This document shows positions 35,061 through 43,804 of a DNA stretch of 64,000 nucleotides, one piece after another. How positions within the stretch are numbered: the first letter of the stretch is position 1; each line of letters starts with the position of its first letter. The translations under genes and the position numbers were made by a program. The notes below the pieces were generated by a model, which saw only the letters and a list, made by a program, of their open reading frames with translations, did no database searches and was not told where the DNA came from. Origin of the DNA: Jejuia sp. UBA6058 (GTDB lineage: Bacteria > Bacteroidota > Bacteroidia > Flavobacteriales > Flavobacteriaceae); assembly GCA_002428965.1 (NCBI GenBank), contig DIYI01000009.1, forward strand, positions 426,490-490,489. The letters are read 5' to 3'.

Positions 35061-36935
35061 ATGAATATCAAATTGAACTCAAAACATATAAAATTACTTC
35101 TTCTAGTACTAATATGTTTATCGAACAAAGTAACCTTTGCGCAAGAACAACAACCAAATGTACTTTGGGTTTTAACAGACGACCAGCGTTATGATGCCAT
35201 ACCTGCATTTAATAAAATGCTACATGATAGAGAAAACAGTGCCTTAGGCTATGTAGAATCTCCCAATGTAGATAAGTTGGCAGATATGGGTACTACTTTT
35301 ATTAATACTTATTGTCAAGCACAAGGTTGCGCACCCTCTAGAGCATCAATGCATACGGGGCGCTATCCTTTTAGGTCTGGTATTTATCAATTTGAATACT
35401 TTAATAATAACACCGACAATTCTTATCCTTTATTACCAGAGGAAATGGCTTCCTTAGGATATCAAACCATGCACGTAGGTAAATTAGGTGTTAGAATTAA
35501 AACCTTAAAAGAAGGTAAGGCTGTTAACTATGACATTTATGAAAACGACATAAGTTTTAAGCAATTAAGGGATGATATGTTACCCGAATGGGGAAAAACA
35601 CCTGTATTAGAAGAAATAAATGGTATTAAACTTAAAAAACCTCTACGCAATATCACTTATTTTAAGGATGCCGATGGAACGGTATATTACAAATCTGAAG
35701 AATTGGAAAGAGACAACCCTCAGTTTGCGGGTATGGCTAAAGAGGCGTTCGAGAAGTATGACTTATTTTATAAATACAACGACAAGAAAAATCAACCGCA
35801 GAGTGTTTTCAATAAAGGGGTTCTATCTGGCGTAAGTCCTCAACCTGCTGGTAAAACAAGAGATGGTCTTTATACTACAGCCTTTGTTGATTTTCTGAAA
35901 AGCGAGAATACAACATTTAAAATGGGAAGTGGCAAGTTTAATGGTGTAGACACTACGAAACCTTTGTTTGCTCATATAGGCTATGATTTCCCACACACTC
36001 CTGTCCTACCTCCAAAAAATTACCGCGATAGGTTTGCTAAAATAAAGTATAACATTCCGGAATTGACAAAAGAGGAATTTAAATCCATGGCTAAGGCATT
36101 CAAAAAAAGAGTGACTACAAGCTATTCTGATGACTTTACAGATGAAGAAAAGCAAAAAATGGTTCAAGATTATTATGCATTTTGTGCCTATGGCGATGCA
36201 CTTATAGGTGAAGCTGTTGATGCTTTTATTAAATACAGTGAAAAGCAAAAACAACCTTGGACAATAGTTTACGTTTGTGGAGACCATGGTTGGAAACTCA
36301 ATGAACATGGTTCTATTGCAAAAAACACCCCTTGGGAAATTGATAGCCATAATCCAATTATTGTGGTTTCTTCAGATAAAACCAAGTTCCCTGCTGGTAA
36401 AGTTGTGAGAGACCTTACAGAGTTTGTTGATATTTCGCCTACAATTTTAAGTATTGCTGGAGCAGATGTGACTTCAAACAAATACAAACATTTAGATGGT
36501 TTAGATTTAGCTAAAATAGAAAAGGGAACAGCTCCTGTTAGAGATTATGTAATTGGAGAAAGTCATCATAGTATAGGACCAAGAGCCTACATACGAACCA
36601 AAGATTACATGTTTTCTGTTAGAACAAGACCAAATTCTACACGTGGAGAAAACATGCAATGGGCGCTTAACACAACCTATAAAGAACTAGACCCTGCTTT
36701 GTTTAACACCAAAATAGACCCTAATGAAATTAATAATCTAGCATACAATCCTGAGTACAAAAACATTGCTAAAAAGTTGCAAAAGAAACTTTTAGATATT
36801 GTTATTGGCGACGGAAGAGCAGAAATAAACTGGGGTGGAGATAATTATGGTAAAAACCCAAAAGCCATTGGCACTAAGGTGTACCGAAATAACAGCACGC
36901 CAAATGCACATGATTATAACTTAGACTTAAACTAA
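35061..36935 (+). CDS. S1-type sulfatase, paralogue of the 23883-25736 sulfatase
   Basis: A 624-residue sulfatase with signal peptide to about residue 28 (VTFAQ). Metal site VLTDDQRYDA, formylglycine motif C-A-P-S-R with Cys90, second metal site VCGDHGWKLNEHG. Nearly collinear with the minus-strand sulfatase 23883-25736, sharing for example GYVESPNVD, TPWE-DSHNPIIVVSSDKTKF and the C-terminal NAHDYNL/GAHDYKL. Copies on opposite arms suggest duplication followed by specialisation. The next gene starts 6 bases after its stop. Confidence 0.85.
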   Translation: MNIKLNSKHIKLLLLVLICLSNKVTFAQEQQPNVLWVLTDDQRYDAIPAFNKMLHDRENSALGYVESPNVDKLADMGTTFINTYCQAQGCAPSRASMHTGRYPFRSGIYQFEYFNNNTDNSYPLLPEEMASLGYQTMHVGKLGVRIKTLKEGKAVNYDIYENDISFKQLRDDMLPEWGKTPVLEEINGIKLKKPLRNITYFKDADGTVYYKSEELERDNPQFAGMAKEAFEKYDLFYKYNDKKNQPQSVFNKGVLSGVSPQPAGKTRDGLYTTAFVDFLKSENTTFKMGSGKFNGVDTTKPLFAHIGYDFPHTPVLPPKNYRDRFAKIKYNIPELTKEEFKSMAKAFKKRVTTSYSDDFTDEEKQKMVQDYYAFCAYGDALIGEAVDAFIKYSEKQKQPWTIVYVCGDHGWKLNEHGSIAKNTPWEIDSHNPIIVVSSDKTKFPAGKVVRDLTEFVDISPTILSIAGADVTSNKYKHLDGLDLAKIEKGTAPVRDYVIGESHHSIGPRAYIRTKDYMFSVRTRPNSTRGENMQWALNTTYKELDPALFNTKIDPNEINNLAYNPEYKNIAKKLQKKLLDIVIGDGRAEINWGGDNYGKNPKAIGTKVYRNNSTPNAHDYNLDLN

Positions 36936-36941
36936 AAACTA

Positions 36942-39506
36942 ATGAGACAATTAGTTACTCTTTTTACATTTCTGTCTATTGTTTATGGCTCATATGCACA
37001 ACTAGATAAAGCATATTTTAAAAGACTTAATTCTGAAACGATACCATCTTCAGATTTAGTTACTTGGAGGCAAGTTGGACCGGGGATGTCTGGGTACTGT
37101 GAAGAGTTTTGGTGTCATCCAACAGATGAAAACGTCATTATGATGTCTCCAGACATGTTTAACACCTATGGTTCTTGGGATGGAGGTAAATCTTGGTCTT
37201 CCGTTAAAAATCCTGATGGAGATGGTAAAGATTTGGCAAGAGTTAGAAAATTTGAATTTTCGAGACAAAACGGAGATTTCGGTTTAGCCATTACGGGCGC
37301 AGGAGGAAAAGTGTACGAAACCCATGACAAAGGACATACTTGGAAAGAAATTTGCAACCTTAAAGGCCGTTATAGTGAGTTAACTGTAGACCCAAATAAC
37401 GACAAAGTTTGGTACGCTGGTCCTGGAGATTTTTGGAATGTAAAGGCCAATAAACGCCATATTAATGGACAAACTAGAAGTTTTAAAAATAGTGGTATTC
37501 TAAAAAGTTATGATGGCGGAAAAACTTGGGAACGCATCAACATAGGCAACTATACCGATTTAGATGTTGGTAGAATTATTGTAAATCCAAATAATTCTAA
37601 AATTGTTATAGCCGCAACAAATAAAGGTGTATTTAGAAGTAATGATTCTGGTAAAACATGGCTGTCTAGTGCAAAGGGGCTTCCTGTGAATCGCCCTCGC
37701 GATATAGACGTTTATTATGATAAAACCAGTAAAGAGTTTATAATATTTCTCTTAGAACAATCTACTTATGAAACTAAAGGAAAATCAATTGTTTCAAAAG
37801 GAGGGATATTCAAAAGTTATGATAGTGGTAAAACTTGGGAGGATGTTACTGGTAATTTAGGTGTTAACCTCAATAAAATCAGTAGCAAACTTCTAAAAAA
37901 CCGATATTGGAAAGCCATGGGGTTTTGGTTTCAAACTGATGAAAAACAATTGAAAACAAAACACCCCGAATACTCCGAAAATGTATTGGATGTTTGGCAT
38001 CGTATTCAAGTAAATCCACTTAACAAAAATGAAATCTACTTATCGCACAACACCAAGCACGATAGGGCTTTTTTAACGGGAGATGTTTGGAAATCTAATG
38101 ATGGAGGTGAAACTTGGCTAGCAACAGCACGTACAGGAAAATATTGGATAAACAATACAGATAAAGCCTATTGGAAATCTAGAAATAATCCCTTAGGAGC
38201 AAACACGTTCTTTGCGCATTTACAACCAGAAATGGACAGAAGAGAAGACGCTTGGGGCAATCGTTTTTTAGAAATTAGTGCAAATGGTAATGTATATATA
38301 TGTCTAGACCAACAGGTTTTAGAATCTAAAAACGGTGGTGAAACTTGGCAACAAATAGACGATAATGAAACAGCTAAAAACAGTAATCATTGGGTAGGAC
38401 GCGGTGGCAGTAATTTACCTGGTAGATATATGCTTTTAGAAACAGGCATAAAAGACAGATACCTATTAGGCAGCGGAGAACATGGTTTATGGCAAACAGC
38501 GCCTTTAGGTAATTATCCAGATAAAATGGCAGTGGCTGTAGAGCAACTTGAAGGTCAAAAATATCATCATGGAGCGCATTCAACAGGGCCAATGGCGGTA
38601 CATCCAAAAGACCCCAATAAAATTTACTTTTTGCCATACAGACAAAGTCACAGAGGTGAGTTAAGACGTTCTACAGATGGTGGTAAAACTTGGGAAAATA
38701 TTTCTACCATTTTTGCAGCTAACACCTCTTTACATGAAAGACTCGTCTTTATGAATTCACTAATTTTTGACCCTGTGAATACAAAGAACATGTATTTCTG
38801 TGCTACAAAACAACCATTGTCTCAAGTAGCAGGACCGTATGCAAAACAATTAACTAAAGGTGATTATGGTTTTTATCGCTCTTTTGATGAGGGGTATACT
38901 TGGGAACTAAGCAATACTGGATTTAACAAAAATGCGAGCGTAAGACGTGTTATTCTAGACCCCGACAATCCTGAAACATTATACGCTGCTGTGAATGATA
39001 CTAATGGAGGGCTTTATAAATCTACAGATAAAGGCAGTAATTGGAAGAAGGAAAAAACACCTGCGGAAATAAAGTATGTTAATAACATTTTTATCGACAG
39101 AAACAACAAATATATGTACCTCTCTTCTGGAAATGAACAAGGTACAGATACTGGCAGTGGTGTTTGGAGAAGCAAAAACAAAGGTAAATCTTGGGAAAAG
39201 ATTTTTGATTTACCTTTTGTTTGGCAATGCGAAACCTCTCCTATTAATCCAGATATTATTATGATTAGTGCCGCATTACCGCCTAAAACAAAGATTAAAA
39301 ATGCCAAATTAAATCCAGGGATTTACATTTCTATGGATGGCGCTAAATCTTGGCATAAAGTAAATATGGGTTTAGGCCAACATGATAGAATTGTAGATAT
39401 TAAACCTGACCCTTTTAGAGAAGATGTGTTTTGGGCATCTCAAAAAGGAAGTGGTTGGGCTATTGGTTATCTAAAAAACACCACCAAAGGATGGAGTACA
39501 AATTAA
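36942..39506 (+). CDS. Secreted Asp-box (sortilin/VPS10-like) beta-propeller protein
   Basis: An 854-residue exported protein; signal peptide to about residue 19 (GSYAQ). At least nine Asp-box-like turns recur (SYDGGKTWE, SNDSGKTWL, SNDGGETWL, STDGGKTWE, SFDEGYTWE), as in BNR, sortilin/VPS10 and GH74 propellers, giving one large or two stacked propellers. It shares the family-specific phrases GPGMSG, WVG-G-SNLPG and GSGEHGLW with the larger protein at 43805-47176. I see no known catalytic signature. A glycan-cleaving or glycan-binding role follows from the operon context only. Confidence 0.7.
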   Translation: MRQLVTLFTFLSIVYGSYAQLDKAYFKRLNSETIPSSDLVTWRQVGPGMSGYCEEFWCHPTDENVIMMSPDMFNTYGSWDGGKSWSSVKNPDGDGKDLARVRKFEFSRQNGDFGLAITGAGGKVYETHDKGHTWKEICNLKGRYSELTVDPNNDKVWYAGPGDFWNVKANKRHINGQTRSFKNSGILKSYDGGKTWERINIGNYTDLDVGRIIVNPNNSKIVIAATNKGVFRSNDSGKTWLSSAKGLPVNRPRDIDVYYDKTSKEFIIFLLEQSTYETKGKSIVSKGGIFKSYDSGKTWEDVTGNLGVNLNKISSKLLKNRYWKAMGFWFQTDEKQLKTKHPEYSENVLDVWHRIQVNPLNKNEIYLSHNTKHDRAFLTGDVWKSNDGGETWLATARTGKYWINNTDKAYWKSRNNPLGANTFFAHLQPEMDRREDAWGNRFLEISANGNVYICLDQQVLESKNGGETWQQIDDNETAKNSNHWVGRGGSNLPGRYMLLETGIKDRYLLGSGEHGLWQTAPLGNYPDKMAVAVEQLEGQKYHHGAHSTGPMAVHPKDPNKIYFLPYRQSHRGELRRSTDGGKTWENISTIFAANTSLHERLVFMNSLIFDPVNTKNMYFCATKQPLSQVAGPYAKQLTKGDYGFYRSFDEGYTWELSNTGFNKNASVRRVILDPDNPETLYAAVNDTNGGLYKSTDKGSNWKKEKTPAEIKYVNNIFIDRNNKYMYLSSGNEQGTDTGSGVWRSKNKGKSWEKIFDLPFVWQCETSPINPDIIMISAALPPKTKIKNAKLNPGIYISMDGAKSWHKVNMGLGQHDRIVDIKPDPFREDVFWASQKGSGWAIGYLKNTTKGWSTN

Positions 39507-39535
39507 AAATTTCAACTAAATAAAAATTCGAGAAA

Positions 39536-41950
39536 ATGAAAATTACTATTACTTCTTTATGTTTGCTATTGTCCTTAATAATGACAGGGCAAGCGGCTTT
39601 TGAAGAAAACTTTGAAAGTAAAACAACAGGATTAAATTTAACGACAGATGGTTATGTATTGTCGCAATCATCTACTTATACAGGAACGGTTACCGCCACT
39701 GTAAACGAAGCTTCAGGGAATAAGTTTGGAAGAATGATAGGAAACCCTGGAGGTGCGGCGAGAATGCAAATTGCTAAAACAATTACTGTAACAGAAGGTA
39801 AAAGTTATTCTTTTACAGCAGAATCTAAAGGCCCATTTAAGAGACAACTTAGAATTTATTCTACCACTGATGAGATATTGCAAACTTCGGCAGATTACAA
39901 GCCTTCTACAACACAAGAAAACAATGAATGGAAAGAAATGACTGTTTCTTTCTATGTGCCTTATGGAACAACCCAAGTAAAAATTGCATTTTATCACTAC
40001 TGGTCTGGAACTATAGATTTAGATAATTTTAAGGTATTTGAAATAGAAAGACAATCAGAATACTACGTGAGTAGCTCTGGAGACGATTCTAATTCAGGAA
40101 AAATTGATGCGCCTTTTCAAACTTTAAATAAAATAAGTAATACTTCACTTTTCCCTGGAGATAAGGTTTATTTTAATAAAGGGGACGAATTTATTGGTCG
40201 TTTTGTTGTAAATGGTTCAGGGATTGCAAATAACCCAATAGTTATAACCTCATATGGCACAGGGAATCAACCTATACTAAACGGCGCGGTTGGAGCTTCG
40301 GGTGGTGGTGACTATGAAGAAGCTATACTAATTTCAAATCAAGATAATATTACTATTGAAGACATAGAAGTACGAAACGATAGAACAGTTACTAGAAACG
40401 GTGTAGACGATACCGACGCTTATGGGATAAACATACTTAATGATGGTGAAAAAGTACTCCGTAACTTCATCATCAGAAATGTAACTGTAAAAGATGTTTT
40501 TGCTGTTCAGCCTATTTTAGATAGAGACGATTTTGATGCTATTGCGGTTTCTGGTATTAGATTTAGAGCTACTAAAAACACAGAAGTAGGTAAAGAAAAA
40601 AACATAGAAAATATTCTAATTGAGGACTCTTACTTTGCCAATATACAAAGGTTTGGTATCAACTTTAGGCATAACGGTGGAGATACAGGCGTTGGAAATG
40701 ATGAAATAAATAGATTAAAAGACATTACCGTAAGAAACAATGAATTCTATTACAACGGGGGTACAGGTGTTTTACCTAACGGAACCTATAATTGCTTAAT
40801 TGAAAACAACCTTTTTGACCATCCAGGTGCAACTACAGACCCTAGAATGCCCGGGCGTGGTAGCTCAATCTGGAACATAAACTGTATTAATACGGTAATG
40901 CAGTACAATACCTGTTTAAGTACAAGAGGCTATTTAGATTCTCATGGTATTCATATTGATAACTTCAACACAAATACTTTTGTGCAGTATAACTACATGG
41001 AAGATTGTGAAGGCGGTTTTGTTGAGATTTTAAGAGGTAACACCAATGCTGTATATCGCTTTAATGTAAGTGTTAATGATGGGTGGCGTGTTAACCCAAC
41101 TTGGGATACCAGTAACCATACTATTTGGGTGAATGCAGTGAGACACAATCCTACAACTTTTCAACCAAATAATCACATATACATTCACAATAATACAGTT
41201 GTAATAAACAAACCTTTTGTGAACAGAACGTTTACATCGATTAAAATGGATGCCACTAACCTATTTGTATATAACAACATATTTTCATCAACTGGTGGAG
41301 GGCCTTCAATGGGAGGTTCGTTATCCATACAACCAAAATCTAAAACTGGTACAGACGAGTTTATCTCCAATAACTTTTTTGAAGGTAATGTAAATCCAGA
41401 TTTCAAAAATTACGATGCTAATCCAATATCTGGTTCACCTCAATTCTATGGTTCTGGTGAGCAAAAAATCTCTTATCAATTAGATGAAAGTAGTACTGCT
41501 ATAAACAATGGTTTAAACATTCAAAGTCCTATTTTACCTGGAGCTGGTACTGGAGTATTTCAAAATTTAACAGCTTATCCAAGCGTTGATTTTTATGGAA
41601 ACCCTATAGATTTAACCAATGGCTCCACAAATATTGGTGCTTACAATGGTAAAACTAATGCAGATATTTTAAACACAAAAGATGTTAATAGCGCAGAAAA
41701 TAATTGGTTGGTGTATCCGAATGCAGACAAATCAAAACTAATTATTACAAGAACTTCAAGTTCTTTAGCTAGCGATAAAACCAATATTTCATTAATTAGT
41801 ATACGAGGGCAGGTTGTAAGTACTCAAGAATTTAAATCTGATAAGGAGTTCGGGTTTAAGTTGGACGCAAGTATCTCAAACGGTATTTATGTTTTAAATA
41901 TTGACGAAGGTTCGGTTAAACATTCTAGAAAAATAGTATTAAGTAGATAA
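39536..41950 (+). CDS. Secreted right-handed beta-helix protein with CBM-like domain and T9SS tail
   Basis: An 804-residue exported protein with signal peptide to about residue 19 (MTGQA). Residues 20-175 form a CBM4/9-like jelly roll (FEENFESKTTGLNL to DNFKVFEI). Residues 180-690 form a right-handed parallel beta-helix beginning YYVSSSGDDSNSGKIDAPFQ, with ladder repeats IRNVTVKDVFAV, ITVRNNEFYYNGG and YIHNNTVVIN. Residues 725-804 form a T9SS sorting domain (WLVYPNADKS, SNGIYVLNI). Beta-helix enzymes include polysaccharide lyases and carrageenase-type hydrolases; no exact family can be assigned by eye. It is extracellular and ends the plus-strand operon. Confidence 0.75.
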   Translation: MKITITSLCLLLSLIMTGQAAFEENFESKTTGLNLTTDGYVLSQSSTYTGTVTATVNEASGNKFGRMIGNPGGAARMQIAKTITVTEGKSYSFTAESKGPFKRQLRIYSTTDEILQTSADYKPSTTQENNEWKEMTVSFYVPYGTTQVKIAFYHYWSGTIDLDNFKVFEIERQSEYYVSSSGDDSNSGKIDAPFQTLNKISNTSLFPGDKVYFNKGDEFIGRFVVNGSGIANNPIVITSYGTGNQPILNGAVGASGGGDYEEAILISNQDNITIEDIEVRNDRTVTRNGVDDTDAYGINILNDGEKVLRNFIIRNVTVKDVFAVQPILDRDDFDAIAVSGIRFRATKNTEVGKEKNIENILIEDSYFANIQRFGINFRHNGGDTGVGNDEINRLKDITVRNNEFYYNGGTGVLPNGTYNCLIENNLFDHPGATTDPRMPGRGSSIWNINCINTVMQYNTCLSTRGYLDSHGIHIDNFNTNTFVQYNYMEDCEGGFVEILRGNTNAVYRFNVSVNDGWRVNPTWDTSNHTIWVNAVRHNPTTFQPNNHIYIHNNTVVINKPFVNRTFTSIKMDATNLFVYNNIFSSTGGGPSMGGSLSIQPKSKTGTDEFISNNFFEGNVNPDFKNYDANPISGSPQFYGSGEQKISYQLDESSTAINNGLNIQSPILPGAGTGVFQNLTAYPSVDFYGNPIDLTNGSTNIGAYNGKTNADILNTKDVNSAENNWLVYPNADKSKLIITRTSSSLASDKTNISLISIRGQVVSTQEFKSDKEFGFKLDASISNGIYVLNIDEGSVKHSRKIVLSR

Positions 41951-42260
41951 TCTAATACTTAAAGTAGAATTTAAGTTTTAGCTTCTTTTATTGCAATGGT
42001 TTTTAATCTTGTAGTAAAAGAAGCTTTTTCTTTTGAAAGTTGATTTTTATTTGAAATCAAATTCCATATGCATGAAAAACTCCAGACATAAAATGATGTA
42101 TCATTTGGATAAAGCCATATAGAATAATTAGAACTCCCACAGTATTTGAATGCTTACACCCATCATCGGAAATTCGAGCAGCATTTTCAAACCAAAATCT
42201 TAATATTTTGACTAGCAATATATCATCAATTGAGTGCTTAGACTATTAAGAATCAATTAA
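41951..42260. other. Convergent intergenic region
   Basis: These 310 bases separate two convergent genes. Apart from the hairpin at 41980-42025 I see no gene or repeat; every frame is interrupted by stops. Confidence 0.6.
41980..42025. terminator. Terminator hairpin between convergent genes
   Basis: AGCTTCTTTTA (41980-41990) and TAAAAGAAGCT (42015-42025) pair perfectly over 11 bases around a 24-base loop, followed by TTTTTCTTTT. It lies 30 bases after the stop of the beta-helix gene. The long loop makes this less certain than the 8155 hairpin. Confidence 0.6.
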
Positions 42261-43802
42261 CTAAAAATGTTTACCAGTGGGAATGCCAGAATCTCTAGTA
42301 GTATTATATAATTTTAAAAGACTGTTTACTTTCTTTTTATAACGCGGATTATCAATATAGTTAAACTCCTCATGCTCCCATACATTATCGTTTAAATTAA
42401 AAAGCGCAATGGGAGTTCTAGTAGCATCACTTCTATCTTTTTTATCTACATTTATGATAAGTTTCCAGCCATCTTTAACAATCATAACCTCATGGTCAGA
42501 ACCACCTTGAAGCATTATATGGTTTCGTAACTTTTTGGTATTGCTTTGTTCTGTTGTTAAAGGTAACAAGTTATACGAATCTAAAGCTTGTCCGTCTTGA
42601 ATTTTTACTTTTGAAATTGCGGCAATAGTAGCCATAATATCTGTACCTAAAACCGGTAACGATGATTGTTTTGAGGTAATGTGCTCAGGCCAAGAAATAA
42701 TAAATGGCACTCTACTACCTCCTTCATACGGGTCATTTTTGCAACCTCTATAAATATCGCTGGGGTTATGCCTTGCATTCCAAGTATCGCCATCAATATG
42801 TAAGCCACCGTTATCAGATGTGAAAATGAAAACGGTATTTTCATAAATACCTTGTCTCTTCAATTCATCTACCATCATTTTAATTTGAACATCTAGTTCT
42901 TTTACCATATCCAAATGTTTTGAAGGTGTGGTTCCCTTTATTTTTACACCTCCAATTTCAGCAGGTGGGTCATGAGGTGTATGCACTGCTTGAGAACAGT
43001 AATACATAAAAAATGGTTTGTCCTTTTTAGCATTACTTTTTATGAAGTTTACCGCCTTTTCAGCTATTAAAGGTCCTATTTGGCTAGGTTTCCATTTAGA
43101 ATCTCCCAGTCCTGATTTTTTATCCAAAATAAAACCAAGTTTTTTATAGTAAGCCGAGTCTATAATACCAACTAAAGAGTGTTTGTGTAATGGATACCAT
43201 TTATCGTTTTCATAAGCAGCATATGGTACATTTTGAATTCCGGAAGGTAAGGTAAAACTATACTCAAAACCGTTTTGTTTAGGACCATCACTAACTATCT
43301 CTGTAATATCTACATTAAAGCTCATTTGCTTTTTTTCAGATTTAGGATCGTATATCTTTTTTGGATTTTTTTTATCTCTAAAACCCGTGCCTAAATGCCA
43401 CTTGCCAATAAATGCAGTTTTATAATTAGCTTTTTGCATTAACCTACCAAGAGTTAAAGTCTCCTTAGTAAAAACACCTTTAGAATATCCACCCCAAACA
43501 CCCCACGGTAACGGACTTCTATAATTATAGTTTCCCGTCATAATAGAATATCTAGATGTGGCGCATAAAGCGGCAGGAGCATGGGCATTAGTAAACATTA
43601 GGCCATGGTCTGCCAACTTATCTATATTTGGAGTTTCACTAACAATTTTTGCGCTATGCAATCTTCTATATTTAGAAATATCACCAACACCAACATCATC
43701 AGCCAAAACAACTATAATATTAGGTTTTGTCTTTGAATTTTCTTGAGCAGTTAAAAATAAACCACAGAGACTTAGAACAATAAAAGCAAATGTAATTTTC
43801 AA
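42261..43802 (-). CDS. S1-type sulfatase with variant C-A-T-S-R motif
   Basis: A 513-residue sulfatase with signal peptide to about residue 20 (FLTAQ). Metal site VLADDVGVGD, then C-A-T-S-R with Cys80 where the formylglycine consensus has C-x-(P/A)-x-R, GKWHLGTGF, and second metal site FTSDNGG. The stretch after the motif (SIMTGNYNYRSP) resembles the S1 branch with YxxLTGxYxWRS. The only sensible start is TTG at 43802, two bases after the stop of the upstream propeller gene, so translation is probably coupled. No ATG precedes the signal peptide. Confidence 0.8.
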   Translation of the reverse strand: MKITFAFIVLSLCGLFLTAQENSKTKPNIIVVLADDVGVGDISKYRRLHSAKIVSETPNIDKLADHGLMFTNAHAPAALCATSRYSIMTGNYNYRSPLPWGVWGGYSKGVFTKETLTLGRLMQKANYKTAFIGKWHLGTGFRDKKNPKKIYDPKSEKKQMSFNVDITEIVSDGPKQNGFEYSFTLPSGIQNVPYAAYENDKWYPLHKHSLVGIIDSAYYKKLGFILDKKSGLGDSKWKPSQIGPLIAEKAVNFIKSNAKKDKPFFMYYCSQAVHTPHDPPAEIGGVKIKGTTPSKHLDMVKELDVQIKMMVDELKRQGIYENTVFIFTSDNGGLHIDGDTWNARHNPSDIYRGCKNDPYEGGSRVPFIISWPEHITSKQSSLPVLGTDIMATIAAISKVKIQDGQALDSYNLLPLTTEQSNTKKLRNHIMLQGGSDHEVMIVKDGWKLIINVDKKDRSDATRTPIALFNLNDNVWEHEEFNYIDNPRYKKKVNSLLKLYNTTRDSGIPTGKHF

Positions 43803-43804
43803 AC

